From: Nephrocerus scutellatus
Taxonomy: Eukaryota; Arthropoda; Insecta; Diptera; Pipunculidae
DNA length: 64,000 nt
Reading direction: 5' to 3'
Assembly (NCBI GenBank): GCA_947095585.1
Contig: OX352761.1
Location: 108,115,890 to 108,179,889, forward strand
Each line of letters starts with the position of its first letter. Within the stretch, counting starts at the first letter, position 1. Both the position numbers and the translations under genes were made by a program. Below the pieces are notes generated by a model, which was not told the DNA's origin, ran no database searches, and saw only the letters and a list, made by a program, of their open reading frames with translations. Of this stretch, positions 33,738 to 43,898 are shown piece after piece.

Positions 33738-34556
33738 AAGACAGCATTCCTTCTGTTCATATATTTTTATTATAAAATCTTTTTGTTATTATCATACTTA
33801 TTACTTATTACTCTACTTATTAATTCTACTTATACTATTATCATACTTATTACTACTATATATTTTTCTACTTACTACTATTATACTTATTACTATTAAT
33901 TGAACCTACTTATTACTATTACAAAGTACAATACTTACTACTATTATCACACTTATTACTATTATCATACTTATTAAACTATTAAACTACTTATTAACGA
34001 TTGTTACTTTTGCTCAAAAAAAAAAAAAAAAAAAAAAATATACAAAACCACAGAAAAGAAAAACACAAAGAAAAAAAAAGAAAAAAAAAACAACAGAACA
34101 CACACACAAAAAAAAAAAAAATGAGAGAAACCCTGTATAAATGGAACTATTATCACTAGACATAAACTTAAGCATATTACTATTAAATGGGAAAAAAAAA
34201 AGAAAGAAAGAAAAAAATAAACCCACCCACAGTTTTTTTTGAAACACACACACATCTTTTTGTAACTCATATAGGTGTCGGCACGAGACAATAAAGGTCG
34301 CAGACCACCCCAAATATACCAGAAAAAAATAAGTGACCACACCATATGAGAACATTTTTTTTTATGTATAAACATTTTTTACTTTAAAATACCAGATATA
34401 TACATATACATATATAGATATATAAACAAACTGTATTAAGAAAACCGATAATAGTTATAAGTTAAACTTATCCAACCAGTATATATATATAAAAAAAAAA
34501 AAAAAACCCCATTGCTAGCCTATAAGTGTGTCTTATACTTTTTCGCACCCCGAAGT
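33738..34556 (+). other. Low-complexity interior in place of pol
   Basis: TTATTACTATTAT-like repeats (33770-34000), then oligo-A rich and CA-rich stretches (34015-34260) and a TATA run near 34484. No protease, RT, RNase H or integrase motif in any frame. The 123- and 113-codon minus frames at 34004-34375 are Phe-rich translations of the poly-A stretches. Confidence 0.8.
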
Positions 34557-34566
34557 AGGGGGGGAA
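34557..34566 (+). promoter_or_regulatory. Polypurine tract
   Basis: AGGGGGGGAA directly precedes the 3' LTR, the position needed to prime plus-strand DNA synthesis. Confidence 0.8.
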
Positions 34567-35747
34567 TGTAACGAAGTTGGTTAAATACCACTTCGCTACA
34601 AACCATATGTCTAAAGTAATTGCTGTACAAAAAAAAAGCCGAGTCACTCGATATATAATGCAAAATTAACCTATTTTGCATTATATCAATTTAGCGCAAT
34701 ACGAGTGTACTCGGCCGGTATGCAGTACGTATAAGGTTCAATCCGGCGGTTGAACCAACGAAATTATTTTTTGCGGGAAAAGGGTTTTTCGCCCAATGAA
34801 TGATAGAAATTTATCAATGATATTATTTATAATCAAATAATTTTTCCAAAAAGGGTGAAAACAAAATTCCCAAGGAATTCAACTATTAAGACACACTTAT
34901 ATGCTCCAATCAATCAACAAAAATGAGAATAGAACATACTACGGCACGGTAGTAAATTCTATTCGAGAGTAGACTATGCTGCGGCAAGGCAGCTATACCT
35001 ACTCAAAGGGAAGAAAGCGTTGTGGTTCACAGCAAATTCCCCCTTTACCGACAGCTTTTCGCTGACTACTGTTCTCCACGAACAGCCCCTTTTTTGGTGA
35101 CAAGGCTAGCCGAGTCATATTAATGTAACACGTTGCCGAGGTTGTAAAACCAGACAACTGTGCTGCATTATATACTCGTACTTTCTTTGTCTAGGTCAAT
35201 ATAACAAAATTGTCAAGGTTGTAAAACCGGGCTAATTTTGTTGTGTTGTACACCCATACTTACTGTGTCTATTGCAGTATAGCGAACGATCGAGGTTGTA
35301 AAACCAGGTAGTATCGCTATATTGTAATTTACAAGACACTAAGCAGTCCGCTTGCTCCCAGTGTGGTAGCTATCCCCCGGACCTCGCTTGCTTACTCGTA
35401 TAGTAATTCACTATACCGCGCTGTTCCGTAGAACGCTGCTCGTGTGCTCTAGTAGCAACCACTTAAAGAGCAGAAGCCGCCCATCAACCCCCTTTTCCGC
35501 AGTCGAATACTCTCGGCTGCAATCAAGTTCCCCTGGTTTCCCCGTACCGAGTACGTACAAACCAACGTATCGTAAGTTTATTTAAGTATATTTATATGTA
35601 AGTACGTATAGACTAAGAGATCAAGAAATAAAGAAGAATTGTAATTTTATATCGAAAACTAACAATCTTTTAATTTGTAACGACGAGCGAGAAGGAGAAA
35701 GAACCCTGGGTGACCGGCGAGCGTCACCCGAACAAAAGACTGTTACA
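34567..35747 (+). repeat. 3' LTR
   Basis: 1181 bp, same boundaries and same internal hairpins as the 5' LTR at an offset of 3190 bp. The only difference I saw is one C/G substitution about 75 bp from the start. Confidence 0.93.
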
Positions 35748-36296
35748 GTATTTTCACCGGAAATACACATGTGTACAAAATTTCAGGAAAATCGGGCTTT
35801 AAGAAGTGTGTTAAATATTGATATTTACAAACAAAAAAAATTTGTATGGGAGACCCGCGACTCCGGGGCCCGATCGCTCCAAAAATTTTACAAAAAGTTT
35901 TGTCCATCGGAGATACACATGCGTATAAAATTTGAAGAAAATCGGGAACTTTTTTCATAAAATTTGTATGGGTGCCCCCCCCCGACCCAGGGGCCCGATC
36001 TCTCCAAAAATTTTACAAAAAGTGTTTTCCATCGGAGATACATACATGATACATACATACATACAAAATTTGTATAAAATTTTAAAAAAATCGGGTAATT
36101 TTTTTAAAATATTTGTATGGGAGCCACCCGAAATAGAAAGTATTGTCACCGGAAATACATATGTGTTGAAAATTTCAATAAAATCGGGCCTTGGGAAGTG
36201 GGTTAAAAATTTATCGCAAGATTCCATGACACACAAATCCACAAATCCACAAACAAACCCACAAACAAACGGGCAAGTGAAGTTAATATAGAGAAT
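35748..36296 (-). mobile_element. REP-B copy, part right of the LTR element
   Basis: Continues the copy begun at 31200: 'tattttcaccggaaatacac', then three internal units with 'ggagatacacatgcgtataa', 'catcggagatacatacatga', and the terminal block 'gggcctt', 'acacacaaatccacaaatcc', 'aagtgaagttaatatagag', AGAGAATTTAA. The frames at 35743-36291 are repeat translations. Confidence 0.7.
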
Positions 36297-36299
36297 TTA

Positions 36300-36437
36300 A
36301 AAAGTACCCGATTTTCTTCAAATTGTATACGCATGTTTATCTCTGTGGACAACACTTGTTGTAAAAATTTTGGAGTAAAAGGCCCCATACAAAATTTTAA
36401 AAAATTTACCCGATTTTCGTCAAATTTTATACACACA
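36300..36437 (+). mobile_element. REP-B partial copy
   Basis: 'agtacccgattttcttcaaa', 'ggacaacacttgttgtaaaa' and 'tacccgattttcgtcaaat' are one and a half internal units in the opposite orientation to the preceding copy, ending abruptly at 'tatacacaca' where a CTAG end starts. Confidence 0.6.
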
Positions 36438-37082
36438 CTAGCTGATCCGACAGACGTTTCCCTGTCTCACTTTTAATAAATTTGTTTGTGATCGTTTTGT
36501 GAATTTGTGAAAAGCTATTAAAAATAAAATAATAATAATCAAAAATAATTTTGTTTTGCGATTTTAAGTCACAGTATTGAACACATTATTGTGTTACATT
36601 TTTAAAATTTTGGGAACTAAGTCATTTCTCTACCGATTTGTATGAAATTCGGTATGGTCCTTGAGGGTCTTCTGCGGGGCCTTTTGATGGTCTTTAGAGG
36701 AGCCTTTTGAGGGTCTTTTGTGGGTCTTTTGGAGGTCCTTTGAGGGTTTTTGGTGGTGTTTTTAGGGTTTTTTGTGGGGTATTTTGGGAATCTTTTGGAG
36801 GTCCTTTCAGGGTCTTTTGGGGGATGTCTTTAATGATTTTTGGTAATTTTTAGGGACTTTCGGAGGTTTTTTGTGATTCTTTTCGGGGTCTTAGGGGCCT
36901 TATGATGGTCTTTTAAGGGTCTTTTGGAGATATTTTTGCCCACAACATCAAAGAAGTTTCACTCCAATTGCACGTAAAAGTTACACGCACTGTTTTTTTA
37001 TTTTTGTTGTTGTCTGACGCGTAAGCAAACGACGCTGATAGTTTGGATTTTCTAGGTTAATGCCGCGAAAACTGATTTTTTT
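36438..37082 (-). mobile_element. Helitron-like 3' end with GGTCTTTTGG minisatellite
   Basis: CTAGCTGATCCGACAGACG after an A is the inverted form of a Helitron 3' terminus (..CAGCTAG|T on the minus strand) and interrupts a REP-B unit at A/T. The 5' end (..ATAGA|T) is not found before the next REP-B copy. The body contains a degenerate minisatellite at 36650-36935 built on 'ggtcttttggaggtcctttg', period about 10-20 bases. Confidence 0.4.
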
Positions 37083-37113
37083 TTAAATTCTCTATATTAA
37101 CTTCGCGTGCACG

Positions 37114-37152
<39 letters not shown>

Positions 37153-37597
37153 TCAGATTTTGTGATCAATTTTTAGCCCACTTCCCATGGCCTGATTTTA
37201 TTGAAATTTTGCACACATGTATATTTCCGGTGACAATACTTTCTATTTAAATTTGAGGCCCCTCGGACCTCGGGTTCGGGGGGCTCTCATACAAATATTT
37301 TACAAAATTTACCCGATTTTCTTTAAATTTTATACACATGTGTGTCTTCGATGGAAAACACTTTTTGTAAAAATTTGGAGCGATCGGCCCCTTGGGGACC
37401 CCAATATACAATTTTTAAATATCGCTATATCGCATCAGATCACGGCAAAGTCTGAGCTCTGTGCTTTGTGAGCAGCGCTGTTCGCTGCCGCTGCGTCATT
37501 TCGTGGATGATTTTGCCACAAGCCGAGCACGCAGTGTGTGTGTGTGTGTATCTCCGATTAGAGAATTTACAAGAAAAATTTTAATTTTTATGGGTTG
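37083..37597 (+). mobile_element. REP-B copy with a captured GC-rich segment
   Basis: Starts TTAAATTCTCTATATTAAC, passes a GGCT run (about 37113-37153) and internal units, and ends 'gattagagaatttacaag', AAAAATTTTAATTTTT (7-bp stem) and ATGGGTTG. Near its 3' end it carries a segment of about 115 bp ('cagatcacggcaaagtctga' to 'gcacgcagtgtgtgtg') that is not part of other copies except the one at 42268, where it appears in the other orientation. The two copies therefore share a sub-family insertion. Confidence 0.65.
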
Positions 37598-37904
37598 TTT
37601 TTTTTGTAATTGCGAATGCAAACCGCAGCCGAAACAGCAACCGCTTAAAGTCTACTGGCATGTCGGTCGGAATCATGTGCATGCGTTGACAGTTAGCAAA
37701 AGAAAAACAGTGCAAATGGATCCGCTGTCAAATGACATTTGCGCACGTGATCCAAGGCAATTGGAATCTATTGAAACAGAAAGGAAATAACGACTTTTGT
37801 TGGACAGATCGCGAATCCACACAAATTTAATTTTAATATTAATTTAGGCTGGAATGCGTCGCATGCCCATGCTCTGCCAAAAAACATGTATTGAAAATGA
37901 AGAA
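37598..37904. other. No recognisable feature
   Basis: Somewhat GC-richer sequence ('aaaccgcagccgaaacagca') between REP-B copies. The 109-codon frame at 37461-37790 runs out of REP-B into it and has no domain. Confidence 0.4.
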
Positions 37905-38350
37905 ATTCGGGTAAATTATGTGAAAAAAAATTGTATGAGAGCCCGCCGACCCCGAGGCCCAATTTGCCCCAAATTTTAATAGAAAGGATCGTCACCGGAA
38001 ATATGCAGGTGTAAAAAATTTAAATAAAATGAAATAAATAAAAAACAACCCATAAAAGTTAATTTTTTTAAAAAAATTATATGGGGTCTCACGACCTCGG
38101 GGCCAGGGGTCTTCAAAATTTTTAAAGTGCTGTCCATCTTAGATACAGATGTATATAATATTTGAAGAAAATCGGGTAAATTTTGTAAAATATTTGTTTA
38201 GGAGTCCCACGACCTCGGGGGAGATATGCATGTGTGCCAAGTTTCAATGAAATCGGACTTTAGGAAATGGGTTAAAAATTTATCGCCAGATTCCACGACA
38301 AGCAAACAAACAAACACACGGGCACGCGAAGTTAATATAGAGAATTTAAT
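37905..38350 (-). mobile_element. REP-B, two adjoining copies
   Basis: A truncated piece (37905-38020: 'ttcgggtaaattatgtgaaa' to 'gtcaccggaaatatgcagg') abuts a second copy that starts 'aaaaacaacccataaaagtt' at 38040 and ends 'aagttaatatagagaattta' at 38350. Internal landmarks 'cttagatacagatgtatat' and 'gaagaaaatcgggtaaattt' are present. Confidence 0.65.
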
Positions 38351-38454
38351 AAAAAAAATTATTTAAATGACATCCATCTATATTCAAATATTTTTTTCTT
38401 AAATTAATGATTAATGTGCCCCAGACCAAAGTAAAAAATTCAAGTACCATTTCT

Positions 38455-38601
38455 CCGACCGGTACCTATCTATCGGGGATACATATGTCTTTCAAATTTG
38501 AATCGGGCTAATTTCTAAAAAAACTATATGGGCACCCCTCGGGCGTCAGAATACACATGTCTATAACATTTGAAGAAATTCGGGTTAATTTTTATAAAAT
38601 A
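38455..38601 (-). mobile_element. REP-B copy, part left of the Helitron
   Basis: Units with 'ggggatacatatgtctttca', 'gggcacccctcgggcgtcag' and 'gaagaaattcgggttaattt' lead to 'tttttataaaata', where the Helitron begins. Confidence 0.65.
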
Positions 38602-39469
38602 CTAGCTGTTCCCGGGCACTTTGCTACCCGCCCACTGACGCCACGCCCACTTACACCCGCGTTTCCCGGCTGCCCAATCCCACTGACCCCCGCCCACTTA
38701 CCTCCCGCCCACTGACGCTACGCCCACTTACATCCCAATAACAAACCAACTCACCAATCCAGATAACTATAGAATCGACACTTATACAGGCAAAAATCGT
38801 TCCTTAAATAAGAATTTTTGGGAAAAAAACGACACCAGCGCCACCTATCGGGTCCAAATTTTGTCAACGACTTTCTTTTTATTTAAATATTATATGGTGT
38901 GAATTTGAGCCAAATCGTTCCATAAATAAGAATTTTCAGAAAAAAAAACGATACCAGCGCCACCTATCGGGTCCAAATTTTGTCAACGACTTTCTTTTTA
39001 TTTAGATATTATATGGTGTGAATTTGAGCCAAATCGTTCCATAAATAAGAATTTTTGAAAAAAAAAAAAAAACGACACCAGCGCCACCTATCGGGTCCAA
39101 ATTTTGTCAACGACTTTCTTTTTATTTAAATATTATATGGTGTGAATTTGAGCCAAATCGTTCCATAAATAAGAATTTTTGAAAAAAAAAAAAAAAAACG
39201 ACACCAGCGCCACCTATCGGGTCCAAATTTTGTCAACGACTTTCTTTTTATTTAAATATTATATGGTGTGAATTTGAGCCAAATCGTTCCATAAATAAGA
39301 ATTTTCAGAAAAAAAACGATACCAGCGCCACCTAGCGGGGCTGAACCAACTCTACAACCTTCGCGTAGCAATTACGAACAAACTCACAGAAGGAAATATC
39401 CAATTTGGTTCAGCCGTTTTCAAGTTTTAAGCATCCGAACAAACCACGATTCATTTTTATATATATAGA
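38602..39469 (-). mobile_element. Non-autonomous Helitron (868 bp)
   Basis: On the minus strand it begins TCTATATATATAAAAATGAA, continues 'cttgaaaacggctgaacca' (the conserved insect Helitron subterminal block) and ends CAGCTAG. A 3' subterminal GGGC..GCCC stem-loop (loop about 12 nt) lies about 12 bases before the CTAG. It sits between A (38601) and T (39470) without target duplication. Joining the flanks gives 'aaaatatttgtatggg', identical to uninterrupted REP-B units at 36110 and 41800. It carries no Rep/helicase gene; the interior is a tandem array. Confidence 0.8.
38797..39340. repeat. Tandem array of 118-126-bp units inside the Helitron
   Basis: 'ccagcgccacctatcgggtc' recurs at 38835, 38954, 39078, 39204 and (as ccagcgccacctagcgggg) 39322. 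Length differences come from an oligo-A run next to 'cgacacc'. Units are nearly identical, which indicates recent expansion. Confidence 0.9.
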
Positions 39470-39662
39470 TTTGTATGGGTGCACCCCGACCCCGAGGACC
39501 GAGCGGTTTTACTAATAATACTAATACAAAGTGTTGTCATCGGAGATATGCATGTATACAAAATTTCAATGAAATCGCACTTTGGGAAGTGGGTTAAAAA
39601 TTAATCGCAAGATTTTACGACAAACAAACAAGCACACGGGCACGCAAACTTAATAAAGAGAA
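39470..39662 (-). mobile_element. REP-B copy, part right of the Helitron
   Basis: Resumes 'ttgtatgggtgcaccccgac', passes 'ggagatatgcatgtatacaa' and ends 'cgggcacgcaaacttaataa', AGAGAATG. Confidence 0.65.
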
Positions 39663-41134
39663 TGTGAAAATTACAACGTCTGAATGGACATCATAAAATC
39701 TTCCTTAATGAAACGTTTAAATGTTAACTATTATTGATGTTGTAACTTATACAGCACCATATAGTACTTGAAATTAATCTTCTGAACGTTAAATATGCTA
39801 GCAACATTTTGAATTTTCTTCGCTGCGCTTTGGCTTTAACTGCGTGAATGCAACTTCGTATGCGCATACCGTCTACTTTACTTGCAGTTTAACCCATCGT
39901 CAGCATAAGTTTATTTATAGTATATAAAATTAAAATTGGTAACTCGGAATTACACCACGTTGGTAATTACAGTTTGGATTACTAATACTTCCTCCATAAT
40001 AAAATGAAAATTCAGAAGATCTAAAAAAATTATGATGTCAAAATGCAAGACTAGTTTGATAGTTGAAATATCAAACGTATGTGTGCCACCATACGATGGC
40101 AATCATGGTGATTTCGTGATATTATGTGGTTTCCACCTCGGTGTGTCTGGGATATAACAAATAACATCTACCGGACAGTAGTAAACTTGGCAGAATCGAA
40201 AATTCCCTCAGTAGATGGAACGACAAGTCATTTGTGAAACTAGTTTGCGTACACAATTAAAACCACCACAATTTTTTACTCAACAACAGTGGTGTGGTCT
40301 TGGCTTAGCGAAATATACGCTGTATTCTGTTATGCGCGGTTGGCTACTTGTTCCAACTTTTGTTCATCGCAACAACTCTTGATCTTTCTAATGAGTAGCT
40401 ACTACTTCACGGCACAAATATACAAAAATATAAACTCTCTCCCATAAATTTTAAGAATAATAATTCCACGACTTCATAACACTATTTTTCAATTTATGTA
40501 AAAGTAAAATGTGTATCGCCTACTTTAGTGCTTTATATAAATTTTGAAAAACTAAAATTCTCAATCTTTTTACCATCAACTCTCAAGTACTTAGTCGATT
40601 TGGTTAGACAAAATGTAATACAGCTAATCTCTCCACCAGTTATAGTTTTTTCAACAACCATATTGTTCTGAGATAATTATTTGCATATATTCAGGATTTG
40701 GATTTGTGATTGAGTAAAAATCGGTTAAATTTAGCGTTGCCATGCGTGTGTATTTAATACTAACATTACGTTTTTTCACCTAAGCGTGATGAGAAGTAAT
40801 GGGGAAAATGAATAAAGAAAAGAATGTCTATAAAATTAAAATTATAATTTTATATAAAATAGCTGTTGCCGCATTTGTGACGTTTTTTCTAAGTGTGTAC
40901 AGTAAAATCTTCCAAAGGGAGAACCTAGTTTCATATCTGTGGTAATACCCACAGAGACGACTGGTAGGGGATTTATTTATTTTAATAAAATATAAAAAAG
41001 AAAATTATAAAAAAGAAAAATATAAAAACCGAGGATTTTCGCTAATAACTCTAAATTAAGTTTTTAGACTGAATTACAACCATCCATATCGCTAACTGAG
41101 AAGCAATCATTGGTATGTATTCTGATATCCGAAA
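39663..41134. other. No recognisable gene
   Basis: AT-rich, no frame above 60 codons and no transposon domain. A stretch near 41035-41110 ('taactctaaattaagttttt') resembles the edge of dispersed repeat D. Confidence 0.45.
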
Positions 41135-42028
41135 TTAAAAAAAAAAACAACCCATAAAAATTACAATTTTTCATGTAAATTCTCTAATAGGAGATGGGTA
41201 TGTGTTAAAATTTGAAGAAAATCGAGATAATTTTTAAAAAATTTATATGGGAACCCCTCGGACCTCAGGGCCTCACTCCAAAAACTTTACAAACAATTTT
41301 GTCCATCGGAGATACACACGTATATAAAATTTAAAAAACATCGGGTTAAGTTTTTTAAAAAATTTGTTGGGGCCCCATGACCCTCCAAACCCTGTCTCCA
41401 AAATTTTTGCAAAAAATGTTGCCCATCGGAGATACACACGTATATAAAATTTAAAAAAAATCGGGTTAATTTTTTTAAAAAAATTTTTGGGGCCCAATGA
41501 CCCTGGGGCCCGGGGTCTCCAAATTTTTTACAGAAAGTGTTTTTCATCGAAGATACATACGTATATATTACATACGTATATATATTTAAAGAAAATAGGC
41601 ACCCGGGACCCTGGGTCTCCAAATTTTCTACAAAAAGTTTTGTCTATCGGAGATACACATGTGTATTAAATTTGAAGAAAATCGGGTTAATTTTTTTAAA
41701 AAAAGTTATGGGGCCCCACGAACCCAAAATTTTTACAAAAAGTGTTGTATATCAGAGATACATATGTGTATAAAATTTGAAGAAAATCGAGTAAAATTTT
41801 GTAAAATATTTGTGTGGGAGCCCCCCGACCCCGAGGTCCAAGGGGCCTCAAATTTTAATAGAAAGTATTGTCACCGGAAATACACATGTGTGCAAAATTT
41901 CAATAAAATCGGGCTATGGGTAGTGGGTTAAAAATTGATAGCAAGATTCCATGACACACAAATCGACAAATCCACAAACAAACAAACCCACAAACCCACG
42001 GGCAAGTGAAGTTAATATAGAGAATTTA
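41135..42028 (-). mobile_element. REP-B copy, longest and most complete
   Basis: Runs from 'aaacaacccataaaaattac' and TAAATTCTCTAATAGGAGAT through about six internal units (GGAGATAC-type landmarks near 41194, 41305, 41427, 41549, 41648, 41752, 41872; spacing about 99-122 bp) to 'aagtgaagttaatataga', AGAGAATTTAAA. Most units carry the palindrome core ACACATGTGT or a variant, and AATCGGG. The frames at 41273-41931 on both strands are translations of these units (recurring 'CIKFEENR' and 'ICVYLRW'). Confidence 0.75.
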
Positions 42029-42061
42029 AAAAAGAATTAAATTCTTTCAAATGTTTTTGTT

Positions 42062-42160
42062 CATATACGAGGCGCGATCAATAAGTACCCGTGTTTGAAA
42101 CAGGTGGCATTGCGGGAAGTTGACATAACCGTCGTGTACTGTCATCTGTCAAATAACACC
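42062..42160 (+). repeat. Possible mariner-like terminus
   Basis: 'tacgaggcgcgatcaataag' followed by 'tacccgtgtttgaaa' resembles mariner-type inverted ends (TACGAGG.G..T.AAAAAGTA..). No transposase and no partner end were found, so this is only a candidate. Confidence 0.3.
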
Positions 42161-42164
42161 ATAC

Positions 42165-42545
42165 TAAATAAAAACAACCCATAAAAATTCAAATTCAAAG
42201 AGGTTCCCACCCTTATAATGCTCGGCTATATGCTTGGCACAGCGTTGGTGTTATGGAAAAGGAGGAGAAAAAACAACCCATAAACATTTTTTTTGTAAAT
42301 TCTCTAATACACACACTGCGTGCTCTTTTTGTGGCAAAATCATCCACCAAATGAAACGCAGCGGCAGCGAACAGCGCAGCACACAAAACACAAAGCTCAG
42401 ACTTTGCCCTGATCTGATGCAATATGTATATGGGGGTCCCCAGTGGGCCGATCACTCCAAATTTTTACAAAAAGTGTTTTCCATCGAAGACACACATGTG
42501 TACAAAATTTAAAGAAAATCGGGTAAATTTAGTAAAATATCGGGT
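42165..42545 (-). mobile_element. REP-B copy with an embedded LINE 3' end
   Basis: Begins 'aaaacaacccataaaaattc', is interrupted at 42193-42267 by the inverted 3' end of the Jockey-like LINE, restarts 'aaaacaacccataaac' and TAAATTCTCTAATACACACA, carries the same GC-rich segment as 37440-37550 in inverse orientation, and ends in an internal unit ('aaagaaaatcgggtaaattt'). The terminal block is missing. Confidence 0.6.
42193..42267 (-). mobile_element. Jockey-like LINE 3' end fragment
   Basis: 'ataatgctcggctatatgct' and 'tggcacagcgttgg' are the reverse complement of the LINE 3' end at 26551-26580. The copy is only about 75 bp, a typical severe 5' truncation. Confidence 0.65.
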
Positions 42546-43305
42546 TAAAGCTAACTTTAAAAACTCGTCCCGGTCATCCTCAATATCCACGGAATATTTG
42601 CCATAACACGTATAAAAGTGTCGGTCTTGACACGAATCTGCCTAATGCGTGTCGGACCAAGCAGCTTATTTTCATCTGCCACTGTTTGGAGGGATGTTTC
42701 ATTCTTTCCCTGCAGTATAAACCCATTGAGAGCAAATGGTACTTAAACTAGAGTCGCAAGATATTTTATTGGGGTCGCGATCATCAGTTGTGTTGGGAAA
42801 ATTGTGTTGGGGCTTGCAGAGACTGCAATGACGAAAAATGTAAACGGACTTTTGCCCAATACTTCAAATATTAGTAGCATTAGTAGCTAAAATAATTCCA
42901 CGAATCTCGATAGAGTGTTAATAGAGGTTGTGACTGTGATAAACTTTATAAAAAGTAGTGATCTTATTTCTCCTTCTTTCTCTTCCGCCGGCGCAGCAAG
43001 AAATTGGGATCGGAGTATGAAAAATTTCTTCTTCTGCATGCAGTGGTAAGATGGCTTTCAAGAGGCGGAACGCTAAGAAGGGTAACTCTTCTGAAAAACG
43101 AGATTTGAATGTTTTTGTCTAAAAAACTGATTATTTCTGCAACGCAATCTGGATGTTATATGGCTGATAACTTGACAAACAAGCCCATTAGCGACTCAAT
43201 AAATATCAAAAAAAAAATTAAAAATCTCAGCCTGAACTGAAAGTATACACGAAATGTAAGTGATTATAACTTTTGTTCAAACCCGAATTTTATTTTAATT
43301 TATAA
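42546..43305. other. No recognisable gene
   Basis: No long frame, domain or repeat family recognised on either strand. Confidence 0.45.
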
Positions 43306-43898
43306 CTAGCTGCTCGGGGACCTTCGCTTCCTGCACAGCTAGGTGTTCGCTACCCTCAACTACATACATGCAATTAGAGCAATGTGTGCTCTTATTCTTG
43401 ACCCTAGATTGTGAGGATTCATAGCAATATGAAAAAAATGTGTAGTTGGAATGACTTTTCAAAATATGACAGGTTCGTTTTCGTTTGGAGAATAAAAGGA
43501 GGCTATTGTATAAAAATTCTAGACAGTTTATGAAAATAAGATTCGAAAAAAATTCAAAATATGAAGATCAAATCAGGGTGAGCCCACACTATAATTTCCG
43601 ACCCCTTCCAAAATATGGCGGTTCTTGTTTTCATGGAATACCAAACAGTTGTGCAAAATTTTAGAACGCTACTCTTCAAAAGTTCCGAAAAATTCATAAT
43701 TTGTAAAAACAATTCGTATGGTGACCCCTTGAGTCTGGAGTCTGACCACTTTCAGAAGATGCCTATTAAGTTCTCATTATGGTATAAAACCCCTACACAA
43801 AGTTTGAACGTGATCGGTTGAAGGGTTTGACGGTTCATACGGAACATAAATACATACATACACACACACAAAGTTTCACTTTTATATACAGGGTGTAT
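43306..43898 (-). mobile_element. Helitron-like repeat
   Basis: CTAGCTGCTCGGGGACCTTC after an A is an inverted ..CAGCTAG 3' end like those at 36438 and 38602. The other end, 'cacacaaagtttcactttta', 'tatata', resembles a Helitron 5' terminus in reverse but lacks the final ATAGA|T, so that end is decayed or wrongly placed. The 68-codon frame at 43615 lies inside it and is not called. Confidence 0.4.

Larger units (their letters stand above)
31377..35747 (+). mobile_element. Young non-autonomous LTR retrotransposon (4371 bp)
   Basis: Two 1181-bp LTRs start TGTAAC and end GTTACA and flank a 2009-bp interior with a primer-binding site at 32562, a polypurine tract at 34557-34566, and a single short gag-like frame. 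By eye the LTRs differ at one base (C at about 31451 against G at the matching base), so the insertion is recent. Flanks show a 4-bp target duplication GTAT (31373-31376 and 35748-35751), as in Ty3/gypsy-type elements. There is no protease, reverse transcriptase, RNase H or integrase, so it must be mobilised in trans. It is inserted in a REP-B copy. The interior downstream of gag is low-complexity A/T sequence. Confidence 0.92.

Noticed and set aside
34004..34375. Phe-rich minus-strand frames of 113 and 123 codons
   Set aside because: They come from oligo-A tracts inside the LTR element and have no domain.
38810..39340. CRISPR-like array
   Set aside because: The repeats are contiguous 118-126-bp tandem units without short unique spacers, inside a Helitron in an animal genome.
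41273..41931. Overlapping open frames on both strands with recurring CIKFEENR and ICVYLRW peptides, seen also at 25430-25726, 35743-36436 and 58573-58761
   Set aside because: They are translations of the REP-B tandem unit: the peptides recur at the repeat period, in both strands and several frames, and have no start or stop logic.
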